From contig NC_073746.1 of the NCBI RefSeq assembly GCF_029784135.1, positions 148,804,556 to 148,868,555 of the forward strand: 64,000 bases of DNA, read 5' to 3'. Source of the DNA: Toxorhynchites rutilus septentrionalis. Its lineage: Eukaryota; Arthropoda; Insecta; Diptera; Culicidae. Below, in pieces: positions 44,695 through 55,095 of the stretch; the first letter of the stretch is position 1; every line of letters starts with the position of its first letter. Position numbers and translations under genes: made by a program. The notes below the pieces were generated by a model, which was not told the DNA's origin, searched no databases, and saw only the letters and a program-made list of their open reading frames with translations.

Positions 44695-46195
44695 ACAACT
44701 CCTTCTATACTGTCTTAGACAAAGTTGTCTTAGACAAAGTTGTTACTCATGATAGAGCGCTCGTTTCTATGTTGTCGGAAACCAAAACCAAAATTGTCGT
44801 TGAAATGAAAAATATAACTTTGTTATCTTTATGGATAGAGGCAAATATAGTTCGACAATGTTGTAGTCCCAGTTATTTGAGACATCTTTGTAGAACAAAG
44901 TTTTTCTCTATATCTTAAAATAATCGATATAGCCCTTTTTTCAATGTTACGTTAGGATTATCATGAATAAAACTATTTTTCGCTCTAACTTTTATATTTT
45001 AAATTCTACATGCAAACTGTCTTCAGAAGATTTTAGAGCTTACTAAGACAAACGTTTTTCGATGCGGAACATGTCGATACCTCAATTTCACTCAAAGTTA
45101 TTGATATTTCTTCACAAAAAATACGCTCTCTTCAATTGTTTGTCGTTCTTTCTGGTGCAAACATAAACAAAGTTTATTGACGGCATTTGAAAGAGCATAT
45201 TTCACTCTACATGATGTGTGATTTTCAAAACTATGTTATTTTTCGTGTTTGAGTAAATCAAAATTGAAATCATGAGTTTTTGGGTAAAAAACCATCAATT
45301 ACTTTGAGTAGGATTAAGATATAGACAAGTTCTGCATCGCAAAATGTTGCTGTCAATTAGCTCTAAAAGTCGTACGAAAACAGTTTTGATGTATAATTTG
45401 AAATATAAAAGTTAAAGCAGAAAAAACACGTTTTTTCATGGTCACCCTAATGCAGCTTAGAAAAAAGCGCTAAATCGATTATTTTAAAGATAGAAAAAAG
45501 CTTTGTTCTACACAGTTGTTTAAAATAACTGGGGCTGCAACATTGTTAAACTATGTTTATCTCATGTCAATATCTTAATTCTACTCAAAGTTATTATTGA
45601 TGGGTTTTCATCCAAAAACTCTAATTTCAATTTTAATTTACTCAAACACAAAAAATAACATAGTTTTGAAAATCGCATATTACATAGAGTGAAAAATTTG
45701 TTCTATCAAATTCCGTCAACAAACTTTTTTTATGTTTGCCCCAGAAATAATGACAAACAAATGAAAAGAGCGTGTTTTTTGGGAAGAAATATCAATAACT
45801 TTGAGTAAAGTTGAGATATTTACAAGTTCTGCATCGACATTTTGTTATATTAGTATGCTCTAAAAATCTTTCGAAGACAGTTTTCATGTAAAATTTAAAA
45901 TATAAAAGTTAGAGCAAAAAAACCGTTTTTTTTTCGTGGTAACCCTAACGTAACTTAGAAAAAAGGCGCTATATCGGTTATTTCCAGAGATAGAGAAAAG
46001 CTTCGTTCTACAAAGATGTTTCAAATAATTGGAGCTACAACATTGTCGAACTATGATTCTCTCTATCTATGAAGATCAGAAAGAAAGATTTTTCGACAAT
46101 TTTGGTCACCCTATTTCTGACAACATAAAAACGAGCGTTCTATCATGAGTAACAACTTTTTCTAAGACAGTTTTTGTCTAGAGAATAACTGTCAA
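44695..46195. repeat. 1.5 kb imperfect palindrome (foldback element)
   Basis: The arms are inverted about a centre near 45445. TCTTAGACAAAGTTGTTACTC-type sequence at 44720 pairs with GAGTAACAACTTTTTCTAAG at 46150. ACAAACATAAACAAAGTTTATTG at 45165 pairs with CAACAAACTTTTTTTATG at 45720. GAGTTTTTGGGTAAAAAACC at 45270 pairs with GGTTTTCATCCAAAAACTC at 45603. A shorter unit with AAAGCTTTGTTCTACA and ACAACATTGT recurs three times in it. No ORF is present. It is likely a long-inverted-repeat MITE or foldback transposon. Transcripts would form a long hairpin RNA. Confidence 0.75.
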
Positions 46196-46379
46196 GCTCT
46201 AAATGCTAATTTCCACTTAAATGCATCTCCTGGACCATTGTGCATTGGCTTTAGTAGAAAGTCAACCTGAAGCCACAAGAGATTCAACTATGTAATTCAA
46301 GAAATAAATATATCAAGGAAAGACGAAAGATATGTCGATTAAAAAATCAGTTTCGGCTGTAAATTACGAGCATTGTGCA

Positions 46380-46385
46380 TTTAAT
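46380..46385 (-). terminator. Candidate polyadenylation signal (ATTAAA)
   Basis: ATTAAA on the - strand lies about 34 bases after the stop codon of the serine protease gene. It is the common variant hexamer. Confidence 0.4.
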
Positions 46386-46418
46386 ATAGCTTTTTTTCTC
46401 TAAAATGTTTAGAATTTT

Positions 46419-48330
46419 TCATTGCGTGTGATTTTCGTTCCTCCACGCAATGGATTCAATCCAGGGAACAAATTTTGGCAATCTGATAAATCTGATCTTG
46501 GAGCATGTGCTGTCGACCACTACTCCCACCAGATGGTAGAATCCATTCGCCGGACTTTGTATCATAATTGACGGAGCGAGCAGCTGATTGAAGCATTTTA
46601 CCGGTTCCACTATCGAGTGTTTCGTTACATTCATGGCGGAGTAGAGGAATACTTTTCTCAAATCAATACTCGCTTCACTCCACAAGCACACAAACTGGCT
46701 GCTTGGTATCCTGGAAGGTAATCGTGAGGGGAATAAAACTGCACACGTAGATATCACCCGTACAGGACTAGATACGTACGATATGTTCCGTTTCATCTCA
46801 ATTAGTGCGAGGTTATTTTCGGTCGGACTGCGAATAAATTGAGGATGCTGATGAAAATTTTCTATTTCGTACTCCTTCGATCGCCCTTCCGTCTCGATAA
46901 CAATGGTTTGCTTCCCCCCTACGGAAAATAGATTGATTTGATCAGAAAGGATATGAAACATCTGATTTGTTATAGTATTTTCCACTCCATTGATGCCCAA
47001 ATCTACCAAACAGTCATATATCAAATCTTGCACCTACCAGAAAAGGTCCCGGGAGAAGATGGTGAGCGACAATCTGCTGTTGAAATTAGAAAGCGCTCAC
47101 TTATCAATATAGCGAAACAATCAATCACACGCATGAATGGAGTATCTCTCGCAACATACGCCAGGTACGAGAGGTCCTGGGTTGGGTGTCCACGGCCGCC
47201 CTGGTATTCGATGCATTCTGGAGACAAGGTGTAAGAATAAAAAATAGACATTGTGTGGACGGAAGGAAAGATTAATTTCGATACTTTTCGCACTGATTCT
47301 TCCATACAAAACGGGTGGTATTATGGTACTGTCCGATGAGGGAGGAACTTGCTCAACGCTATTGTCTGTGGAATCATCAACGGCTACGAATCGATCCAGG
47401 TTCGCCACTTTCTCAACCCACTCCACATATCGGGGCATATTGACAAATCCAGCGAAACTTTTCGGGTTACACAACGCCGCACTGCCATCTTTTATTCCAG
47501 TGAAGGAGATTATTCCACGGGCGATCCAGCTTCCATTGTGGTTCACAGCAAACGCACCTCCACTATCACCATTACACACATTGGTTCCTGTTGGGATTGA
47601 TATCAACAACTAACAACTAACACTTTTCTCCTTTAGATCACTTACCGTTCCTTAATCCAGCACAAAACATTCCATCGAAAAGAACTTCAGCGAACAAGTT
47701 ACGATCGCTTTCAAGGCATTCCAAAAAGCTTACCATTGGTATCGTGGCCGACTTCAGTGTGTTGGCGAGTGAATCATACTCCGTCAAACCCCATCCCGAT
47801 ACGTACCCTAGAAGATTGCTACCTTCACCATATTCGTCCGTGTTCCATAAGCAAATTGGTTGAACGTATTCGTTGAACTCAACGACAGTTTGCAGCAGAA
47901 GAAGCGCAATGTCGTGACGATACGAACTGGCAGTGTAGTTCTCGTGCCGATAGATTTTTTCCACACGATGGTCTTGTGTGTTTTTATTAACAGTGAGAAG
48001 ATTAAACATTCCCAGCCGGACGGAGATCGCATTCGACGCCACCTGGTACCCGTTGGGAGCGGTAACGCAATGGGATGCCGTTATAACCATTAGATCGCTA
48101 ACGAGAAATCCGCCGCAGATGTATGCACTTCCCAGCTGCTGCGTTCGGTAGATGGCAGCGTGCCACGGAAATTCCCCAGCTCTAGCGGACTGGCCGGAAG
48201 TGATGACACCAACTGCATTGATCGGACGTTGACCGCAGCGGTAACGATGTTCATCCGATTTCACCTGGAGAGCGGAACTTTCGATGGGTGCGACGAGTAA
48301 TAGGAGGAGATTATATACCAAGGATTTCAT
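46419..48330 (-). CDS. Secreted serine protease with active N-terminal and dead C-terminal S1 domain
   Basis: The - strand model is exons 48330..47646, 47587..47285, 47217..47038 and 46918..46419, 555 residues. Introns of 58, 67 and 119 bp are GT/AG with matching phases. Residues 1-21 are a signal peptide (MKSLVYNLLLLLVAPIESSA). Domain 1 has FPWHAAIY, ASHC with H87, DIALL with D140 and NGDSGG with S237, so the triad is complete. The residue six before the serine is Asn, not the Asp of trypsins. The usual R|IVGG activation site is replaced by VGVITSG. Domain 2 from about residue 331 has TADC, where Asp378 replaces the catalytic His. It has NLAL at the Asp block and no GDSGG, so it is a serine protease homologue. 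This tandem layout and FPWHAA start recall insect secreted immune or haemolymph proteases. The third intron is the least certain: a 35-base alternative (acceptor after TTTGGTAG) would add 28 residues but is too short for normal splicing. Confidence 0.85.
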
Positions 48331-48989
48331 GATTGAGTGAAAACACTGAACTTGACAATGATGTAAGTGATACTGGCGAAGGATCGCCCAATGGAGGATT
48401 GGCTTTCGCACGCAATGCGATGAATTGATAACCTTTTTGCTTTGAATAGTGGGCCCGTGTATGTAAACACACGCAGTTCTAGTCAGTGTTTACTTGATCA
48501 ACAATACCAGTCCTGCTGTTTAATAAGCAAGAAAAGTGATGATTATATTACACAAATCTGAAAGTCAATAAATCTTGTACAGAAAAATGTGCGGCATACT
48601 TTTGGGTTTTCCCGTGCGGAGGCTTCTAGCCGAGTATAGCGTCTTTTGAATCCTGAAATGGAACGCGTGGTACCGATAAATTGAACCTTTTCTACATGAG
48701 ATACAGGGACCGCTAGGCATTTCCTAGACACGTAGTCGACTGCAATTGCGGCGAATCTTGTTCAAAAACAATATTAATAAACAGTCAATTGCAAAATTAA
48801 GTATACACATGCTACTTGACGATACTTTCCATTTATTTGGTACAACATATTTTCAATACATTAATCCTGTGGATGCATATTAATTACTCGCACATTTAAC
48901 TTGCCATACGCGCAGTAAAATTCCGCGAAAGATTTTTGGCTAATTAGTCAACCCTAAAAGATGAATCTAGCCAAACAAACAAACCTTTT
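48331..48989. other. Upstream region of the serine protease gene
   Basis: On the - strand TCAGTG at 48349..48344, 14 bases before the ATG, could be an arthropod initiator, though that would give a very short leader. No TATA box is clear. The rest shows no gene. Confidence 0.35.
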
Positions 48990-49150
48990 GAGTGAGATCA
49001 TTGCAAATCAGCCATTCCATGAAAAACCGATATACTGGTTCTCAGATTTTTGTTAAAAGTGGTAATTTTGTTCTTTACCATAAAACATTAGACCCGTACA
49101 CCATTTCCACTTTAGGGTGGTACGAAAAATGAAATTTTTCCTTTTTTTTC
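48990..49150. mobile_element. CAGCC-type MITE fragment
   Basis: It reads AGCCATTCCATGAAAAACCG, then GTTCTCAGATTTTTGTTAAAAG, then CATTAGACCCGTA and CTTTAGGGTGGT. This is one arm of the element seen complete at 7303..7909. Confidence 0.6.
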
Positions 49151-49156
49151 AAAAAA

Positions 49157-50455
49157 AAAATACTTTTTGACGTAGGATTACGTCAACCGGGAACATATTG
49201 GGGTACAAATCGAAAATCGAGCACATAGTGAAAATTGTCCAATTTCAAACGTTTATTGCTCAGTCCTTTCATGATGGGTTGATGAAATTTTTGCGTCAAT
49301 CGATTTCGACCTCCATAACAATTTTTTATACTGAATAAAATAATATATGTCATGAAACTAACTATTGAACAATTGAAAAATCTCAACCCCTATCCTAACG
49401 GAAATACTCACTTCTGATTGGTCGAAATTGACGACACATGCGGCAGGTCCCTAACAGAGACATCAAAACCAAGCTGTCTGTGGGAAATCGGCATTGCAAA
49501 TACATAAAAGTAGGGACAGCTTTTGCAGCATATTGAAACAAAGCTGCCTGGAGAAAATAGGCATTGCAAATATATGCAAGTCGTGAGCATTTTTATATTG
49601 CAAGTAAGGTGAGTGGTACGATTAATTCTAGCAAATAAAACTCAAATTTGGAACTTTAATGTTGGTTGCTTCGTGAAATTTCATATAATTTCATATATTT
49701 CATATATTTTATCATAAGGGTATAATCGTATATGGTAGCAGTCGTGTAAAAAATCACTTGATTTATGAAACGATTCATTTCAATTTTCATAAATAAAAAA
49801 CAAGGTGTGTTCCTGCTCGAGAACGGGTCATTTGATTTAAGCTGTCTGTTTTGTTGTGTTCATCGTCACCCAAGGAAAGTGAAGAAATATAAAAAAAAAT
49901 TTCCCATATGCTCTACATATAGTATTAGGTGTTGTTAGTCCAATTAGGATTCGCATTGGGTTGAATAAACACTCAGAAAGCTAAAAAATTATAAAAGAAA
50001 ATTACCTTTTCCATTTCAAATATGTTTTCTGTATATTAAAGTAAAATGTTTTAACTGATGGGAAAAAATGATAATAGTGTTCGGTATTGGTAATTATCTT
50101 ATATTAAATTGGTGAGTTTTTTTTCATTTCATCCATACAAAACACAGGAGGCATCTCGTCTAGGATCACAGAGGGCAACTTTCATCATATCTCATTTCAT
50201 TTCGTTTTCTTTCATCTGACACGCACCATCCAACGACTGTTTACCATCTTCCTGTTACATCACTCGGTAAACACTGGTGGAGTGAACAAACAATACCCAA
50301 CAACCAAACAAAACGGCCCTTTTCAGGGCCACCAAATAATTATCAAAGAGTTTAACGATGCAATCCTTCAAACATATCCACAATCAACAGATAGTCTAAA
50401 GGAATCCAACGTCAACTATGCGGTCGTGTCTCGGACACAACCCTCCTGTTAATTT
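49157..50455 (+). repeat. Repeat family E copy 2 with TGACGTAGGA start and histone-type 3' end
   Basis: It begins TTTTTGACGTAGGATTACGTC, the family D-like terminal motif, and ends CAACTATGCGGTCGTGTCTC. From 49470 on it is closely similar to 32930..33930. It contains an intact histone stem-loop at 50315. The common ends with family D suggest one mobile family with different cargo. Confidence 0.65.
50315..50350 (+). promoter_or_regulatory. Intact histone mRNA 3' stem-loop plus downstream element
   Basis: GGCCCTTTTCAGGGCC (50315..50330) is a perfect 6 bp stem with a 4-base TTTC loop, flanked by AAAC and ACCAAA. CAAAGAG follows at 50344..50350. This is the full replication-dependent histone 3' processing signal (SLBP site plus U7 site). 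No histone coding sequence precedes it. Confidence 0.85.
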
Positions 50456-50627
50456 TTTTCAAAAAATCATAACTTGTGAACAACTGAACCGATTTAGATG
50501 GTCGACATATCCAGTTTTGCTTGGAAAAATGTTACACTTGCAAAAATTTTTGGTTTGATTTTGTATTTGTTGATTGTATTTGTTTTTTTTATAGTTTTCA
50601 TGGTCTCTGGACCAAGGGCGTTATATT
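50456..50627. mobile_element. CAGCC-type MITE internal fragment
   Basis: AATCATAACTTGTGAACAACTGAACC and TGGAAAAATGTTACACTTGC match internal parts of the MITE at 7303..7909 and the fragment at 10985..11165. Confidence 0.5.
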
Positions 50628-50998
50628 TTTTGACGTAGGACTACGTCTTACATTAAGGGTGCCAAATCAGAAAATTTTTTATGAAATAAAGTTGACGTTA
50701 AGAACTATTTTTGCTGTGAACCGATTTTAACGATTTGCATACCAATCGAATCGGAAATTTTCTAAGATTTGTTTGATAAGCTATACATTACAATCCCATA
50801 GTCTGTATATGGTTTAAATTGATGAAAATTGGGATTATTACCATTTCTCCATATATTTGTTCTGTCCATTTGTGTGCTTTCCCGAATAGAGCTGTCAATA
50901 ACGGGCAACTTATGCAGCCGCTAGAATGGAAACAACGAAGGGGGATAGTAAAAAGACGGGTGGGTAATGTCGGGGACATAACCGGAGTGACGTAGGAC
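50628..50998. repeat. Family D 5' module
   Basis: It begins TTTTTTGACGTAGGACTACG and matches 15244..15570 closely, with GTGCCAAATCAGAAAAT, AAAGTTGACGTTAA and ACGATTTGCATACCAATCG landmarks. It ends with a second GTGACGTAGGACTAT. It forms the left end of the unit holding the H2A pseudogene. Confidence 0.65.
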
Positions 50999-51660
50999 TA
51001 TACAAAGGGGACAGCTTTTGTTAAATATATATTTTAAATATATTGTTTTATTTTCCTATCTACCTGAAAAATGGATTAGTTTACTGTTTACTCTTTATGA
51101 ACATGTTGATGGTTCTAAAAAGAACCTTTGGTGTTGTGTTTTTGTTATCACTCGATATTCCCATCTTGTTCGGTTAAACCTTCCTGTTTAGCTATTGCGT
51201 TTGCCACTCGCTACAGCTTTCACAGTTGGAAAATTTCTTCTCATCCAGCTTTGTGACATGTTGTACAGTAAATTACATTTAATGCGACGTGCCGGAGAAA
51301 CACTCAGTGTCGCATTGGAGGCGATTTTAACCTGTAATTGAACATTTCCGATGACAGTGGTACAGTGTCGACTTTCAATGTGGGGTCATAACTCTATGGT
51401 CACAAAAATGTCGCATTACAAGTCCATCCAATTATCAAACTGTCGAGCTAAATATAAATTACTGTACTTTCAATCTAGAAGCAATTTAAGAATTGGTGAA
51501 AATTGAATAATCGGGAAAATCCCCAATCTTCAATAAGCTCAGCACAACTGCCAAATTCTCATACTCATCATATCCTGGCAAACAAATTATGAAAAAATCA
51601 ATTTGTGTTTTATTATTATTTTGGATAATGTTTTAGAAAGCATTGAACTGTATTTCCTAA
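50999..51660. other. Intergenic within the H2A-bearing unit
   Basis: No gene is seen. TTGCGTTTGCCACTCGCTACAGC at about 51194 resembles TTGCGTTTGCCACTCGCCAC at about 51860 in the H2A pseudogene, a local partial duplication. Confidence 0.4.
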
Positions 51661-52165
51661 ACTCTTTTTTGGAAGGTTTAATGGCCCTGAAAAGCGCCTT
51701 GTTTTATGGAATGGTTCCAATTTAGAAAACTTAGTACTCGTGGTTTTGAAAAAAACCATTTCGAACGCCCTCGATGCCGCCTTGTTCTGGATTTGTCACC
51801 AAAGCAGTTTGTATAAAGAACAAACTTTTTTCTTCTGCTACCTGATGCCGTTTTGCGATTGCGTTTGCCACTCGCCACTCGCTGCAACTGCCTGTTGTCT
51901 TGATGTCCACCGAACCGAATGTGTTCTGTTTCGAATGCGGGTTTTCTTATCGTCGCGAGCAGCTTTGCCAGCTAACTCGATCACTTCGGCGGCCGAAACT
52001 ATATAACGCCGGCTAGGTGGACTGGTGCACTGGTACTAACGCGCTCGGCCTAGCTACCCTTGCGGAGCAATTGGCGGATACACCTACGGTGAATTGCAGA
52101 CCAACACGGTTCGAGCGGGATTTTGCCTTTCCCTTCACTTTTCCTCCTTTGTCATGTCCAGACAT
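51661..52165 (-). pseudogene. Histone H2A pseudogene with stem-loop
   Basis: From ATG 52165 on the - strand the reading is MSGHDKGGKVKGKAKSRSNR then VGLQFTVG, clearly H2A with a few substitutions. A one-base deletion right after VG throws the frame. DNA continues colinear with H2A through the LLRKGSYAERV region (with TAG in place of a Tyr codon), and later AAEVIELAGKAARDDKKTRI in another frame. After about codon 82 the homology ends abruptly at other sequence. A histone-type stem-loop follows at 51698..51683 (one stem mismatch) with AAAAAGAG about 14 bases further. Intact promoter-side sequence and no poly(A) argue for DNA duplication, not retrocopying. No functional product is expected. Confidence 0.85.
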
Positions 52166-52300
52166 GGCTGCTTGTGTTGCTTTGTTGATTTGATGTGATG
52201 CGAAACGATGTGGTGTACGGTTTCGATGAGAATGATCGTTACGGCAGCGGAGCGGGGATTTTTAAGCTGACTGGCTGGCTCGAGAATTACGCATGTGTGA
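52166..52300 (-). promoter_or_regulatory. Former H2A promoter and leader
   Basis: On the - strand a TATA-like CTTAAAAATCCC lies at about 52267..52256, some 90 bases upstream of the ATG. The A- and C-rich leader (ATCGAAACCGTACACC, CAAAGCAACACAAGCAGCC) looks like an insect histone 5' UTR. This is by resemblance only. Confidence 0.4.
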
Positions 52301-52635
52301 GACTGCGACCAATGTTTCGTTAATTTTTTTTCTTTTTCCTTTCCAATCGTGCTTCATTCTATTTCGCTGCTGCTCTGGTTGCCCGTTTTGGTCGGTACGA
52401 TTTGAGGAGCACAAAATGGACCAATCAAAAATGGGCACATAGTGCATTTTGACAATGCTTGATATTTCACAATTATTCAATTATTTATCTCAAGAAAAAT
52501 GAAATGTTATTCGTTATGATAGATGCGACCTTTGCGATCTATTGAGAAATGCTCGAGTTATAAGCGTTCCAAATCTTGCATTTTTTCCTACTTGTTCAGT
52601 GCCTAGATTTCCATTTCACCCCCTATATCTTCCGG

Positions 52636-52660
52636 TTAGACGTAGTCCTACGTCAAAAGT
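52636..52660. repeat. Inverted family D terminus
   Basis: TAGACGTAGTCCTACGTCAAAA is the inverted counterpart of TTTTGACGTAGGACTACGTC at 50630. The two enclose the H2A pseudogene in a unit of about 2.03 kb. Confidence 0.55.
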
Positions 52661-53445
52661 AGAATATTTGCGAAGTAAACTCCACCCTTGCATAGAAAGT
52701 AAGCTGTCGCTAGCGTAAATGTATTGTATCTCCTCTGAGGAAAACTCTCAGAATCTTTCTGTGCCCGAAACAATAAAGGTCGCTTATTTTGCTCGTTTTG
52801 TGTTTTATGTTTCCCCTCGAGCTGTGAACGCTAGCTAATATTTCACTTGAAGTGCATCTGGCATTGCAGTTAATACAACCATCTGAGCCATGGCAAAGCA
52901 GGCGAAAAAAGAGAAGAGTGCAAATGATTGTAGATCGCTTCTAGCCATTAGTGTTTGGCTTTGTATGTGTTGCTTGTTTTCGTTGCGCGAAACTTAGAAC
53001 TTGTTCATTTTCTGTACATGTGAATAGCACACCTCCGATACTTTTAGTTGCCATTCGTATTTGCTCGCGTGCGCATCGGCTTTGTTCTGATGCAACAAGC
53101 TCCTAGCTTTGCTGACGGTTTTGACCGAAAGTTGAGAAACGATTTTTCATAAACGGTCATTCTCGCGATATTTTATTTTTATCGCTGCAACTGTTTACAT
53201 CTGTAGGACTCGTGTTTGATGCTTGTTGAATGGCGATGCACGGAGGATGGCTCTCGTTAAATACTCAGTGCAATGCGTGCAATGATATAAAAAAAACAAA
53301 TTACGACATATTACCAATTAGTGTATTGTTCTCGCAAAGGCAAGAAAGAATCGTTGCTTCTCGAAATGATTCTACAAAACCACGCAAGCTATTAAACCTT
53401 TTTAGGGTCCCCGAAACATTTTTTACTAAATAGTTATTCATGAAA
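52661..53445. other. Intergenic, no gene recognised
   Basis: Balanced to AT-rich. A start ATGGCAAAGCAGGCGAAAAA at about 52890 opens a short Lys-rich frame that soon stops. It is not recognised. Confidence 0.35.
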
Positions 53446-54045
53446 TTTCGTCCTACGTCCTAAGCGGTCGTGTCTCGGATACAACCCCACGATATTTGAT
53501 ATTTTTTCTTGAAAGCAGAGGTTTTTTTTTACATCACATATCCAAAAATCGGAGAGGTGTTTTTTTTTTGTTCTCGAGTTATGATTTTTCAAAATTAACC
53601 GATTGTTTGAAAAATCATTTTGTACCCCTTTTTTCCACCACAACAATTCATGTTTTCAGTTTTCTATCAATATTCCTATGTGACTGTACTACATCTATGC
53701 AACTAGAATCCAATTTTTACGCAAGTGGGGTAGAAGTGTGGTAGAAAACCAACTCATTGGCCTCAAATTGATATATTAATCATCTGAATCGGTCCAGTAT
53801 TTCAAATGTTATGCATTTGAACTTTTTTTTTAAAACAAAGAACATAAAATAACGCCTTCCTGAATTTTGGATATGTTATGAACAAAAACCTCTGCTTTCA
53901 AGAAAAAATATTTAAAAAATAGCGCCCTTGGTCCCGAGACCATGAAAACTATAAAAAATAAACAATCAATAATGACAAAATGAAGGAACAAAACTACCAC
54001 TTTTCACGAAAATCTGAGAACCACTATATCGGTTTGGCATGGAAA
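53446..54045. mobile_element. Family D 3' module followed by a CAGCC-type MITE copy
   Basis: TCCTACGTCCTAAGCGGTCG and TCGGATACAACCC (53450..53485) are the D 3' module. From 53500 the sequence resembles the MITE at 7303..7909 and ends CTATATCGGTTTGGCATGGA at about 54043, its right arm. ORF-free. Confidence 0.5.
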
Positions 54046-54602
54046 GGCTGAAATTAGCGTACTTTTATCGTCAATGTGTAATGTCAACACCCAACCACTG
54101 CTTAGGCAGCAGTCTTCCATGTTTCACAAAAAACACTGCGTACGGAATAAACATGTCCACGCTGCTGTTCACAGTTTTGTGTTTGAGTACAAACATGATT
54201 TTTTTGTACCTATGTTAGAAAATGTGACATGTTTGTATTCGTGGTATGTTTGGACATACGATGTTTAATCCCAATGTTTCACATGATGTTCGAACAAGGT
54301 GTACAGTTTTTCTTGCATTTTCAACCCAAGCACCGGCAGTGCGTAGAGTAGAAGAAGCGAATCGGACACCACACCACCACCACTCAACGCGTGGTGTGTT
54401 GGTATGTTGACATGGAAAAAATGCTTTCCTTTCATGACAATGGGTGCTTCATCAAAAAATATTGGGCAAATAAAACAAACCTCTTTTTCTGTTCTGAACA
54501 AAATAAACATCGATTGATATGAGAGTTTTTCACATTTGATATCATTATTTAGTGCACGCATCAATTTATATATTGAAGTACTACAATTGAATTATTCAGC
54601 AG
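54046..54602. other. Intergenic, nothing recognised
   Basis: No domain-bearing frame. The words CATGATGTTCGAAC and TTTGTGTTTGAGTACAAACATGA resemble pieces around 55745..55850. Confidence 0.3.
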
Positions 54603-54646
54603 TGACATGTTAGGCGTGACGCTAACCACTCGACCACGGGAGCAAC
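54603..54646 (-). mobile_element. SINE head fragment
   Basis: The - strand reads GCTCCCGTGGTCGAGTGGTT then AGCGTCACGCCTAACATGTC, identical in layout to the A-box head of the SINEs at 27108 and 57284. The B box and body are absent. Confidence 0.65.
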
Positions 54647-54712
54647 AATTTTGGCTGGATCTTTGAATACAAATGGCCAATACTGCTTGTTCGCGATGAT
54701 CGCGACCCGAGC

Positions 54713-54900
54713 TATAAAACGAGCGGAGAAGAGGAGAAGAAAGGATGATGCAATCGCATGCACACACCGCATATGTAGTGCAGTGTAAGTGTAGCTTTAA
54801 GTTTTTCCTTCATTCAGTTTGTGATAACATCGAGAAATTAATGGTGTGTTTTAGCCGCTGAAATTTCTCTGCTGGTTCTGCTGTGTGCCGCTGAAGGTTG
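54713..54900 (+). promoter_or_regulatory. TATA-containing region, possible histone-type promoter relic
   Basis: TATAAAA at 54713..54719 lies in a GC-richer patch (GACCCGAGC, GAGCGGAGAAG). Further on, CATTCAGTTTGTGATAACAT precedes ATG at 54841 and a short Ala/Glu-coding piece with GCCGCTGAAATTTC and GTGCCGCTGAAGGTTG. This could be the start of a decayed histone H1-like gene, but the evidence is thin. Confidence 0.2.
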
Positions 54901-55095
54901 CATCTAAAACTAATTTTTGGGTATTTATATTTTTGGTCAGCATTTGTACGACGTCGCCCGCTATGCAGTCGGCTCCCCAGACTTTAATTGCCAACATGCG
55001 CGCAAAAAAAAACAGAAAGCTTCTTTCTATTCAGAGAATGTTTTCTTTGAACGAAACCAAGGATTATTTAATCAGACTTGCAAAATGTGCATGAA

